From Agromyces badenianii (lineage in GTDB: Bacteria; Actinomycetota; Actinomycetes; Actinomycetales; Microbacteriaceae), in assembly GCF_003070885.1 (NCBI RefSeq), contig NZ_CP028913.1, positions 1,736,001-1,800,000 on the forward strand: a stretch of DNA of 64,000 nucleotides, written 5' to 3'. The notes below the pieces were generated by a model. The model searched no databases, was not told where the DNA came from, and worked only from the letters and a program-made list of their open reading frames with translations. Every line of letters begins with the position of its first letter. Positions within the stretch are counted from its first letter, which is position 1. The translations under genes and the position numbers were made by a program. Positions 18,997 to 27,370 of this stretch are shown piece after piece.

Positions 18997-20256
18997 TCAG
19001 ACGGTCTCGAGCTTGTACGCGTCTTCGCCGTGGACGACGGTGTCGACCCCCGCGATCTCGTCTTCGTTGGTCACCCGGAAGCCCATCGTCTTCTGGATGA
19101 GGGTGCCGATGATGAAGGCGAGCACGAACGAGTAGATCAGTACAGAGAACGCGGCGATGGCCTGCACGAGCAGTTGGGTCGGGTCACCGCTGTAGATGAG
19201 GCCGGTGCCGTTCGCGAAGAAGCCGAGGTACAGCGTTCCGATGAGGCCGCCGACGAGGTGGATGCCCACGACGTCGAGCGAGTCGTCGAAACCGAACTTG
19301 AACTTCAGGTCGATCGCGAGGGCGCACACGGCCCCGGCGACCAGGCCCAGCACGATCGCCCAGCCAGGGGTGAGCGACGCACAGGCCGGGGTGATCGCGA
19401 CGAGGCCAGCGACCGCACCGGAAGCGGCACCGACGGAGGTGGGCTTGCCGTCCTTGATCTTCTCGACGAGGAGCCAGGCGAGCAGTGCCGCGGCAGGAGC
19501 CGCGAGGGTGTTGACCCACGCGAGGGCTGCGGTGCCGTCGGCTGCGAGTTCGGAGCCGGAGTTGAAGCCGAACCAGCCGAACCAGAGGAGGCCCGCGCCG
19601 AGCAGCACGAACGGCGGGTTGTGCGGCACGTGTGCGCCCTTCGAGAAGCCGACCCGCTTGCCGAGCACGAGTGCCAGCGCGAGGGCGGCGGCACCGGCGT
19701 TGATGTGCACCGCGGTGCCACCGGCGAAGTCGATGACGCCGACGCCGAAGGCCTCCTGCATGCCGAACGTGGTCCAGCCGCCGTATGTGAAGGACCCATC
19801 CTCGACGCCGAAGTTGAACACCCAGCTGGCGACCGGGAAGTAGACGATCGTCGCCCAGATCGCGGCGAAGACCATCCAGGCGCCGAACTTCGCGCGGTCG
19901 GCGATGGCGCCCGAGATGAGCGCGACCGTGATGATCGCGAACGTCGCCTGGAAGGCCACGAAGGCGAGCGGCGGGTACGCGGCGCCCTCGGGCGTCTCGA
20001 GCAGGCTCGTCAGGCCGATGGCCGACCAATCGATGGACCAGGGCGCGACCAGGCCCTCAGCACCGGGGAACGCGATCGCGTAGCCGTACAGCACCCAGAG
20101 GACGCCGATCAGGCCGATCGCACCGAAACTCATCATCATCATGCTGATGACGCTCTTCGCCTTGACGAGTCCGCCGTAGAAGAACGCGAGTCCGGGGGTC
20201 ATGAGCAGCACCAGGGCCGCCATGATCAACAGGAACGCGGTGTTGCCTTGATCCAT
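18997..20256 (-). CDS. amt: Ammonium transporter
   Basis: 419 residues with eleven predicted membrane helices. Conducts ammonium at low external nitrogen. Typical Amt segments: TPGLAFFYGGLVKAKSV, FVAFQATFAIITVALISGA, VIDFAGGTAVHINAGAAAL (with the pore His) and GIHLVGGLIGTLYLGFF. No glnK or glnD follows, unlike many actinobacterial amt operons. The start is preceded by GAGAGAGG. A GlnR-type operator lies 62-99 bp upstream. Confidence 0.97.
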   Translation of the reverse strand: MDQGNTAFLLIMAALVLLMTPGLAFFYGGLVKAKSVISMMMMSFGAIGLIGVLWVLYGYAIAFPGAEGLVAPWSIDWSAIGLTSLLETPEGAAYPPLAFVAFQATFAIITVALISGAIADRAKFGAWMVFAAIWATIVYFPVASWVFNFGVEDGSFTYGGWTTFGMQEAFGVGVIDFAGGTAVHINAGAAALALALVLGKRVGFSKGAHVPHNPPFVLLGAGLLWFGWFGFNSGSELAADGTAALAWVNTLAAPAAALLAWLLVEKIKDGKPTSVGAASGAVAGLVAITPACASLTPGWAIVLGLVAGAVCALAIDLKFKFGFDDSLDVVGIHLVGGLIGTLYLGFFANGTGLIYSGDPTQLLVQAIAAFSVLIYSFVLAFIIGTLIQKTMGFRVTNEDEIAGVDTVVHGEDAYKLETV

Positions 20257-20317
20257 CTCGAACCTCTCTCAGGGAATGCAGGCGGGGAACCTGTGTCGCC
20301 AAGTTTCACGAGAGGAG

Positions 20318-20355
20318 GTTTCGAGCGGGACCATCTGTTGTTTCGGGACTGTTAC
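20318..20355 (-). promoter_or_regulatory. GlnR-type nitrogen operator upstream of amt
   Basis: On the minus strand the order is GTAAC, six bases, GAAAC, six bases, TGGTC, six bases, GAAAC. This is the actinobacterial GlnR layout (a-n6-b-n6-a-n6-b) with three of four half-sites matching; the third is poor. Confidence 0.7.
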
Positions 20356-20374
20356 GTGCGGAGCCCGCACGTAA
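20352..20374. promoter_or_regulatory. 10-bp inverted repeat overlapping the GlnR-type box
   Basis: TTACGTGCGG and CCGCACGTAA are perfect inverse copies around a three-base spacer. It could be an operator for a second regulator of amt, or an RNA hairpin. No T-tract. Confidence 0.5.
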
Positions 20375-20429
20375 ACAGCGCGTTTCGCACCGCCGCTCGA
20401 GCGATGTGAAACGCTCGGGCGAGCCGGAC

Positions 20430-21485
20430 TCAGTCGTGCGGCGGCAGCTCGCCCGTGGTGAGGGCGATCATGCGCGACATGGCGCGCAGGTACTTCTTGC
20501 GATACCCGCCCGCCATCATGTCGGCGGCGAAGACCTCGTCGAGCGGCAGGCCGCTCGCGATGATCGGCACCTCGGCGTCGTAGACGCGGTCGATGAAGGC
20601 GACGAGGCGCAGTGCCGCGTTCTGGTCGGTGAGCTCGTGCACGCCCTCGAGCGCGATGAACTCGAGACCGGCGACGAGCTTCACGTACTTCGAGGGATGC
20701 ACCGTCGCGAGGTGCGCGATGAGCTCGTCGAAGCCGTCGAGCGAGACGCGGTGTCCGCGGGCGGCGAGCGCCGCGGCAGTGCGTGCGACATCGGCGTCGC
20801 CCGCGAGCGACTCCGCGTGACCCTCGGTGTCGCGGCGGCGGTAGTCGAGCCCGTCGATGCGCAACGTCTCGAAGTTCGACGAGAGGGCGTGGATCTCGCG
20901 GAGGAAGTCAGAGGCGGCGAACCGGCCCTCGCCGAGCGCGTTCGGCGGCGTGTTCGACGTCGCGGCGACGCGGGTGCCGCCGGCCATGAGCTCACCCAGG
21001 AATCGCGTCATGAGCATCGTGTCGCCCGGGTCGTCGAGCTCGAACTCGTCGATGCAGACGAGTTTCGCACCGCGCAGGAGCTCGACCGCCGGTTGGTAGC
21101 CGAGAGCGCCGACGAGGGCCGTGTACTCGATGAAGGTGCCGAAGTACTTCGGCCCGTGCGCCACGTGCCAGAGCGCGGCGAGCAAGTGGGTCTTGCCGAC
21201 GCCGAACCCGCCGTCGAGGTAGACGCCCGGCAGCTCGATGCGCGCAGGGCGCTTGCGTGAGAAGAACCCGCCCGGACGCTGCGCCGCGCGCCAGGCACCG
21301 GCGAACTCCTTCAAGCGCTCGAGTGCCGCCTGCTGCGACGGGAAGTCGGGGTCGGGTCGGTACGACTCGAACGACGCGTGCTCGAACTGCGGCGGCGGCG
21401 AGAGCTCCGAGGCGATCTCGGCCCCGGAGATCGACGGATTCCGTTCGATGAGACGGATGAGGGCCTGACTCGATACCGTGGTCAT
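20430..21485 (-). CDS. zapE: ZapE/AFG1-type cell division ATPase
   Basis: 351 residues. AFG1-like P-loop ATPase: Walker A GVYLDGGFGVGKTHLL near residues 96-111 and Walker B LVCIDEFELDDPGDTM are both canonical, and SNTPPNALGEGRF follows as sensor. E. coli ZapE acts at the division ring under stress; in actinobacteria the role is inferred only. I chose the ATG at 21485, ten bases after AGGAG, over an upstream in-frame ATG. Divergent to the rhodanese gene. Confidence 0.9.
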   Translation of the reverse strand: MTTVSSQALIRLIERNPSISGAEIASELSPPPQFEHASFESYRPDPDFPSQQAALERLKEFAGAWRAAQRPGGFFSRKRPARIELPGVYLDGGFGVGKTHLLAALWHVAHGPKYFGTFIEYTALVGALGYQPAVELLRGAKLVCIDEFELDDPGDTMLMTRFLGELMAGGTRVAATSNTPPNALGEGRFAASDFLREIHALSSNFETLRIDGLDYRRRDTEGHAESLAGDADVARTAAALAARGHRVSLDGFDELIAHLATVHPSKYVKLVAGLEFIALEGVHELTDQNAALRLVAFIDRVYDAEVPIIASGLPLDEVFAADMMAGGYRKKYLRAMSRMIALTTGELPPHD

Positions 21486-21626
21486 GCTGGAGGAACTCCT
21501 GTATTGCACCGGATGACGGGCCTACTGACTTCGCCCCGAGCGCCGCGTAGATTCGTGGTGGACAGGTGATCAGCCTAGCCCGCTCCCCCCAAACCCCCGC
21601 CCGATCGGGCGACCCAGGAGGTAACC

Positions 21627-22526
21627 ATGTCCGCCGCGTTCGATCCCGCAGCGAAGCTCGCCGAGTACGCGCACCCCGAGCGTCTCGTCACCACCGGATG
21701 GCTCGCCGAACACCTCGGCGAACCCGGCCTGGTCGTGGTCGAATCCGACGAAGACGTGCTGCTCTACGAGACGGGTCACATTCCCGGCGCCGTCAAGATC
21801 GACTGGCACACCGACCTCAACGACCCCGTGGTGCGCGACTACATCGGCGGTGAGCAGTTCGCCGCGCTCCTTGGTTCGAAGGGCATCTCCCGGGACTCCA
21901 CCGTCGTGATCTACGGCGACAAGAACAACTGGTGGGCGGCGTACGCCCTCTGGGTGTTCACGCTGTTCGGGCACGAAGACGTGCGCCTGCTCGACGGGGG
22001 CCGCGACCTCTGGATCGCCGAGGGCCGTGAGATCACGACGAAGGCTCCCGAGGTCACGCCGGTCGAGTACCCGGTCGTCGAGCGCGACGACCGCGCGGTG
22101 CGCGCGTACAAGGAGGATGTGCTCGCCCACCTCGGCAACCCCCTGGTCGATGTGCGTTCGCCCGAGGAATACAGCGGCGAGCGCACCACTGCACCCGCCT
22201 ACCCCGAAGAGGGCGCCCTGCGCGCCGGACACATCCCGACTGCGGCATCCGTTCCGTGGGCCCGCGCCGCAGCACCCGACGGCACGTTCAAGTCCCGCGA
22301 AGAGCTCGACGCGATCTACCGCGGCGAGGTCGGCCTCGAAGACGGCGACGACATCATCGCCTACTGCCGCATCGGCGAACGCTCGAGCCACACCTGGTTC
22401 GTGCTGGGCCACCTCCTCGGATTCGAGAAGGTTCGCAACTACGACGGTTCCTGGACCGAATGGGGCAGCGCCGTGCGTGTGCCGATCGTGACCGGCGAGG
22501 CCCGCGGCGAGCTTCCCTCCCGCTGA
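21627..22526 (+). CDS. Thiosulfate sulfurtransferase (tandem rhodanese)
   Basis: 299 residues with two rhodanese domains. The N-terminal inactive one carries [15 protein letters not shown]; the C-terminal one holds the active-site Cys in [16 protein letters not shown]. Transfers sulfane sulfur to thiophilic acceptors. CysA-type actinobacterial homologues often sit next to sufE-like genes, as here. A perfect AGGAGGT lies five bases before the ATG, suggesting high translation. Confidence 0.93.
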   Translation: MSAAFDPAAKLAEYAHPERLVTTGWLAEHLGEPGLVVVESDEDVLLYETGHIPGAVKIDWHTDLNDPVVRDYIGGEQFAALLGSKGISRDSTVVIYGDKNNWWAAYALWVFTLFGHEDVRLLDGGRDLWIAEGREITTKAPEVTPVEYPVVERDDRAVRAYKEDVLAHLGNPLVDVRSPEEYSGERTTAPAYPEEGALRAGHIPTAASVPWARAAAPDGTFKSREELDAIYRGEVGLEDGDDIIAYCRIGERSSHTWFVLGHLLGFEKVRNYDGSWTEWGSAVRVPIVTGEARGELPSR

Positions 22527-22571
22527 CGCGAGGGCGGGCAGTGCCGACCGCCCCGTGGGAGAATGGATCCG

Positions 22572-23009
22572 ATGGACGCGACGACCCTGCCCGCACGACT
22601 CACCGAGACCCGCGACGACTTCCTCGCCCTCGGCGTGCGGGATCGCCTGCAGCTGCTGCTCGAGTTCTCGAACGAGCTGCCGGAGCTGCCCACCCGCTAC
22701 GCAGACCACCCCGACCTGTTCGAACGGGTCGAGGAATGCCAGTCTCCGGTGTTCATCTTCGTCGAGGTCGACGAGGGCAGGGTGCACCTCTACGCCACCG
22801 CGCCCGCCGAGTCGCCCACGACCCGGGGGTTCGCCTCGATCCTCGTTCAGGGCCTTGACGGATTGACGGCCGACGAGGTGCTCGAGGTGCCGGCCGACTA
22901 CCCGCAGTCGCTCGGCCTCGCCGAGGCGGTCTCGCCGCTTCGGGTGCGCGGCATGACCGGCATGCTCGCGCGCATCAAGCGTCAGCTCCGCGAGCGCATC
23001 GCGGCCTGA
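22572..23009 (+). CDS. sufE: SufE family sulfur acceptor
   Basis: 145 residues. SufE takes persulfide sulfur from cysteine desulfurases during Fe-S cluster assembly. Its acceptor Cys lies in RVEECQSPVFIFVEV. I chose the ATG at 22572, nine bases after GGGAGA; the ATG at 22563 abuts that site. It lies 45 bp after the rhodanese gene and is probably co-transcribed, linking two sulfur-transfer proteins. It ends two bases before the convergent hydrolase gene. Confidence 0.9.
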   Translation: MDATTLPARLTETRDDFLALGVRDRLQLLLEFSNELPELPTRYADHPDLFERVEECQSPVFIFVEVDEGRVHLYATAPAESPTTRGFASILVQGLDGLTADEVLEVPADYPQSLGLAEAVSPLRVRGMTGMLARIKRQLRERIAA

Positions 23010-23011
23010 GG

Positions 23012-24226
23012 TCAGCCCGCGATCTGAGCTTCGTCGCCGAGCTGCGCCACGGTCTCGCTGCGCCGGTCGAGCCAGCCCTTGACGAGTCCGGTCCACCGCT
23101 CGGGGTCGTGGTTCCAGAGCTTCGTGTGCCGTGCACCCTCGAACTCCTCGAAGTCGATGAGGTCGGGCCGGGCCGCGGCGAACCGCCGCGATCCGTCGAT
23201 CGGCACGAAGCCGTCGTCGACGCTGTGCATGAGCAGCATCGGAACGTCGAACTCGTCGGCTCGAGCAATGGGATCGAGTTCTTCGACGTCGATCGGTGCC
23301 GCGATGCCCGTGAGGCCGCTGCCGAGCGGCCCGCCGAGCACTCCCGCCACGAGGTCGCCGAGCTCCGGCGGCATCCGGTACAGCTGTCCCTGGAATCGGA
23401 GGATGTCGGTCCAGTCGATCGCCGGTGAGTCGAGCATCACGCCGACGAGGCTCGCTCGTACCTCTGCGGAGCGGAGCACCGCCTGCAGCGTGATGGATCC
23501 GCCCATCGACCAACCCATGAGCACGATCTCCTCGGCGCCGTGCTCGACGGCGAACCGGGTCGCGGCGACCACGTCTGCCCACTCCGTGCCGCCGAGTCCG
23601 TATCTGCGGTCTTCGCTCTCGGGGGCCTCGCCGTCGTTGCGATAGGAGATCAACAGGGAGTTCCAGCCCGCTTCGCGTGACGGCGGCACGGCGCGCAGGC
23701 ACTCGGGGCGCTTCGCGCCGCGGCCGTGCACCTGGATGACCCATCGAGCCGAGACATCCGCCGCCCTGATGAGCCAGGCCGGTGCCGGGCCTCGGTCCGT
23801 CTCGATCACGACGTTCTCGTAGGGGGCGTCGAGTTCCCACGGCCCGAGGTGGTACCAGCCGTTGATGCGGCCTCTCGTGGACCGGTCGAGCCGCCCGAAG
23901 TCGACCGACTCGATGCTGCGACGAACCTCGCGCTCGCCGTCTTCGATGACGTCGCCGAGTCGGGCGTGGCCGGTGTCATGGTCGAACCAGAGCCCGTATC
24001 GCCCGCGCATACGGGTCTCGTCGGAGCCGATGAGGGTGATCTCCTCGGCCGCGAGGTCGACCCTGGTGATGCGCACATCCTCTTCGCGCTTGTCAGGAGG
24101 CGTGACGACCTTGCGTGCGAAGTACACGGCCGCGGCGGCGGTGGCCGCCCCGATCGTCACGGCGATGAGCGCCCCCGCGCCGACCGCGATCCCGATGATG
24201 GCACCTGCACTGCGCTTTCGACGCAT
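23012..24226 (-). CDS. Membrane-anchored alpha/beta hydrolase
   Basis: 404 residues. A signal anchor spans about residues 8-36. The catalytic part has the nucleophile elbow GWSMGGS near residue 240, an Asp in HSVDDGFVP and a His in EGARHTKLWNHD. The preceding segment APAWLIRAADVSARWVIQVHGRGAKR fits the oxyanion-hole region. Substrate unknown. The active part should face the outside of the cell. Confidence 0.87.
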   Translation of the reverse strand: MRRKRSAGAIIGIAVGAGALIAVTIGAATAAAAVYFARKVVTPPDKREEDVRITRVDLAAEEITLIGSDETRMRGRYGLWFDHDTGHARLGDVIEDGEREVRRSIESVDFGRLDRSTRGRINGWYHLGPWELDAPYENVVIETDRGPAPAWLIRAADVSARWVIQVHGRGAKRPECLRAVPPSREAGWNSLLISYRNDGEAPESEDRRYGLGGTEWADVVAATRFAVEHGAEEIVLMGWSMGGSITLQAVLRSAEVRASLVGVMLDSPAIDWTDILRFQGQLYRMPPELGDLVAGVLGGPLGSGLTGIAAPIDVEELDPIARADEFDVPMLLMHSVDDGFVPIDGSRRFAAARPDLIDFEEFEGARHTKLWNHDPERWTGLVKGWLDRRSETVAQLGDEAQIAG

Positions 24227-24311
24227 CCGTTTCCTCCCGAAGCAGTCACCGTGTGCCGGTGGCGCGGCGTGCCGCCGACATCCCCCGTATTCGAGACTCT
24301 AGTCTGCACTC

Positions 24312-24899
24312 GTGCCCGACTCAGTGCCTCCGCTTCCTCCCGAGTTCGAGGCCGCCCTCCACTCGTTGCGCGCGGCCAGCCCCAGAGCGGAATTGCGGAT
24401 CTCCGAGATCCCGGCGCCGGGCTCGCTCGCGCCGAACTCCGTCGCGCTCTCCGCCGACGTCACGCCGAGCCGCCACGACGACTCGGAACTCGGCACGGGG
24501 CGCTTCGTGCTGCTGCACGATCCGAGCGAACCCGAGGCCTGGGGCGGTCGCTTCCGGATCGTCTGCTTCGCCCAAGCACCGCTCGAGACCGACATCGGCC
24601 TCGACCCGTTCCTCGCGGATGTCGCGTGGTCCTGGCTCGTCGACGCACTCGACGCCCGTGGCGCCCGGTACATCGCCGCATCGGGAACGGCGACGAAGAT
24701 CCTCTCCACCGGATTCGGCGAACTGGCCCGGCAGGGCGACGGCGCGCAGATCGAACTCCGTGCGTCGTGGACTCCCCTGGACTCGGCGATCGGCCCGCAT
24801 GTGGAAGGCTGGGGAGAACTGTTGTGCATGCTCGCAGGACTCCCGCCCCGCTCCGACGGCGTGACCGCCCTGCCACGTCGGAGGTCGAACCGTGGATGA
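24312..24899 (+). CDS. DUF3000 family protein
   Basis: 195 residues, GTG start. Conserved only in Actinobacteria and normally found just upstream of the ribonuclease D-like gene, as here (overlap of eight bases). Features seen are the family core GRFRIVCFAQAPLETDIGLDPFLADVAWSWL and ARYIAASGTATKILSTGFG. Function unknown. Confidence 0.9.
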   Translation: MPDSVPPLPPEFEAALHSLRAASPRAELRISEIPAPGSLAPNSVALSADVTPSRHDDSELGTGRFVLLHDPSEPEAWGGRFRIVCFAQAPLETDIGLDPFLADVAWSWLVDALDARGARYIAASGTATKILSTGFGELARQGDGAQIELRASWTPLDSAIGPHVEGWGELLCMLAGLPPRSDGVTALPRRRSNRG

Positions 24900-26088
24900 A
24901 TTCCAGGTGATCGAGTCCACCGCAGCCTTCGACGAGGCGGTGCGGCGGCTCCTCGCCGGACAGGGTCCGATCGCCGTCGACGCCGAACGCGCGAGCGGGT
25001 TCCGCTACTCGCAGCGGGCCTACCTGATCCAGATGTTCCGGCGCGACGCCGGCACGTTCCTCTTCGATCCGACGCAGATCCCCGACTTCTCAGAGCTCCA
25101 GGCCGGAATCCACTCCGAGGAGTGGGTGCTGCACGCGGCCAGCCAAGACCTCGCGTGCCTGCGGGAGGTCGGGCTCGACCCCGACCGGATCTTCGACACC
25201 GAGCTCGCGGCGCGACTGCTCGGCATGCCGAGGGTCGGGCTGGCGTCGGTCGTCGAGGAGCTCCTCGGCATCCGACTCGCGAAAGAGCATTCGGCCTCCG
25301 ACTGGTCGACGAGGCCCCTGCCGCAGTCGTGGCTGAAGTACGCCGCGCTCGACGTCGAGCTCCTCGTCGATGTGCGTGAGCAGCTCGGTGCCCGGCTCAT
25401 CGAGACCGGCAAGGCCGAGATCGCCGAAGAGGAGTTCGACGCGGTGCTGCATCGCGCCGCGAAGCCGCCGGCCGCCGAACCGTGGCGTCGCCTGTCCGGC
25501 ATCCACGCGATGCGCAGTCCGCGCAACCTCGCCGTCGCCCGCGAACTGTGGCTCGCCCGCGACGCCCTCGCGACGGAACTCGACGTCGCGCCGGGCCGCC
25601 TGGTTCCGGATGCCTCGCTCCTCGCGGTCGCCCAATCCTTGCCGTCGACCCGACGAGCGCTCAGCGAGCTGCGCGAGTTCAACGGCCGCGCGAGCCGCTC
25701 GGAGCTCGATCGGTGGTGGGCGGCCGTCGAGCGCGGTCTCACGACATCGGATCTGCCCGCGGTGCGGGTACCGAGCGATGCGCCTCCCCCGCCACGCGCG
25801 TGGGCGGCGCGCAATCCGGAGGCCGACGCACGTCTGCGGCTCGCGAGGGCCGCGGTGGCCGAGGCGGCGGAGCAGCTCGACATGCCCGTCGAGAACCTGC
25901 TGACGCCCGATCACCTTCGACGGGTCGCGTGGAACCCGCCGGCTGACGCGACCGCGGAATCGATCGGCGAGGCGCTGCTCGCACTGGGTGCACGGCACTG
26001 GCAGGTTGCGGCAACCTCACAGATTATCGCGGATGCATTTGTCGAGGCGGCACAATCGGTCGAGGACGCCGCCTCCGACGCTTCGTAG
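24892..26088 (+). CDS. rnd: Ribonuclease D-like exonuclease with HRDC domain
   Basis: 398 residues, GTG start with GGAGG seven bases upstream. The 3'-5' exonuclease domain shows DEDD-type motifs: IAVDAERA (Exo I), HAASQDLACLREV (Exo II) and YAALDVELL (Exo III). An HRDC domain follows at about residues 220-300. Probably trims structured RNA 3' ends. Starts within the DUF3000 gene. Confidence 0.93.
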   Translation: MDEFQVIESTAAFDEAVRRLLAGQGPIAVDAERASGFRYSQRAYLIQMFRRDAGTFLFDPTQIPDFSELQAGIHSEEWVLHAASQDLACLREVGLDPDRIFDTELAARLLGMPRVGLASVVEELLGIRLAKEHSASDWSTRPLPQSWLKYAALDVELLVDVREQLGARLIETGKAEIAEEEFDAVLHRAAKPPAAEPWRRLSGIHAMRSPRNLAVARELWLARDALATELDVAPGRLVPDASLLAVAQSLPSTRRALSELREFNGRASRSELDRWWAAVERGLTTSDLPAVRVPSDAPPPPRAWAARNPEADARLRLARAAVAEAAEQLDMPVENLLTPDHLRRVAWNPPADATAESIGEALLALGARHWQVAATSQIIADAFVEAAQSVEDAASDAS

Positions 26089-26164
26089 GTTCCGTCAAGC
26101 GATTCAGCCCCTCCGCAGCGGCATTCGTAGGATCGAAGCATCCTGATCGAAAGTGAGCTGCAGC

Positions 26165-27370
26165 GTGGCTGATCAAGCTGAAGTCGTGTTCGTCGACGGG
26201 GTCCGCACCCCGTTCGGCAAGGCCGGCGACAAGGGCATGTACTGGAACACCCGGGCCGATGACCTCGTCGTGAAGGCGATCGTCGGACTCCTCGAACGCA
26301 ACCCGAACGTCCCGAAGGACCGCATCGACGACGTCGCCATCGCCGCGACGACCCAGACCGGAGACCAGGGGCTCACCCTCGGCCGCACGGCGGCGATCCT
26401 CGCCGGGCTGCCGAAGACCGTGCCGGGCTTCTCCATCGATCGCATGTGCGCCGGCGCGATGACGGCCGCCGCGATGATGTCGGGCTCGATCGGCTTCGGC
26501 ATGTACGACCTCGCGATCGCCGGCGGCGTGGAGCACATGGGTCACCACCCCATGGGCTCGGGCGTCGACCCGAACCCGCGCTTCCTCAGCGAGCGCCTCG
26601 TGGGCGAAGACGCCCTCGTCATGGGCGCGACCGCCGAGCGCATCCACGACCGGTTCCCGCAGCTCACCAAGGAGCGCAGCGACCGCTACGCGCTCGCGAG
26701 CCAGCAGAAGACCGCCGCGGCCTACGCTGCGGGCAAGATCCAGCAAGACCTCGTGCCGGTCGCGATCCGCACCGACGAGGGCTGGGGTCTCGCGACCCGT
26801 GACGAGGTCATGCGACCCGAGACGACACTCGAGGGCCTCGCGGCACTCAAGACCCCGTTCCGCCCGCACGGGCGCATCACGGCCGGCAACGCCTCGGGCC
26901 TGAATGACGGCGCGACCGCCGCCATTCTCGCCTCCGGAGCCGCCGCGAAGGAACTCGGCCTCGCCCCGAAGATGAAGCTCGTGAGCTTCGCCTTCGCCGG
27001 CGTCGACCCCGAGATCATGGGCATCGGCCCGATCCCGGCCACCGAGAAGGCGCTCCGCAAGGCAGGTCTCTCGATCGACGACATCGGCCTGTTCGAGATG
27101 AACGAGGCCTTCGCCGTGCAGGTGCTCTCGTTCCTCGACCACTACGGCATCGCCGACGACGACCCTCGCGTCAACCCCTGGGGCGGCGCGATCGCCGTCG
27201 GCCACCCGCTCGCCTCCTCCGGGGTGCGCCTCATGAACCAGCTCGCCAGCCAGTTCACCGAGCGCCCCGACGTGCGCTACGGCATCACCAGCATGTGCGT
27301 CGGCCTCGGCCAGGGCGGGACGATGGTCTGGGAGAACCCGAACTACGACAAGAAGGCGAAGAAGGCCTGA
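26165..27370 (+). CDS. fadA: Acetyl-CoA acyltransferase (thiolase)
   Basis: 401 residues. Last step of fatty acid beta-oxidation: cleaves 3-ketoacyl-CoA with CoA. The nucleophile Cys lies in DRMCAGAMTAAA, His in NEAFAVQ and VGHPLASSG, and the second Cys in SMCVGLGQGG. I chose GTG at 26165 because AGTGAG stands nine bases before it; GTG at 26153 lacks such a site. Ends one base into the FadB-like start (TGATG), so the two subunits are made together. Confidence 0.95.
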   Translation: MADQAEVVFVDGVRTPFGKAGDKGMYWNTRADDLVVKAIVGLLERNPNVPKDRIDDVAIAATTQTGDQGLTLGRTAAILAGLPKTVPGFSIDRMCAGAMTAAAMMSGSIGFGMYDLAIAGGVEHMGHHPMGSGVDPNPRFLSERLVGEDALVMGATAERIHDRFPQLTKERSDRYALASQQKTAAAYAAGKIQQDLVPVAIRTDEGWGLATRDEVMRPETTLEGLAALKTPFRPHGRITAGNASGLNDGATAAILASGAAAKELGLAPKMKLVSFAFAGVDPEIMGIGPIPATEKALRKAGLSIDDIGLFEMNEAFAVQVLSFLDHYGIADDDPRVNPWGGAIAVGHPLASSGVRLMNQLASQFTERPDVRYGITSMCVGLGQGGTMVWENPNYDKKAKKA

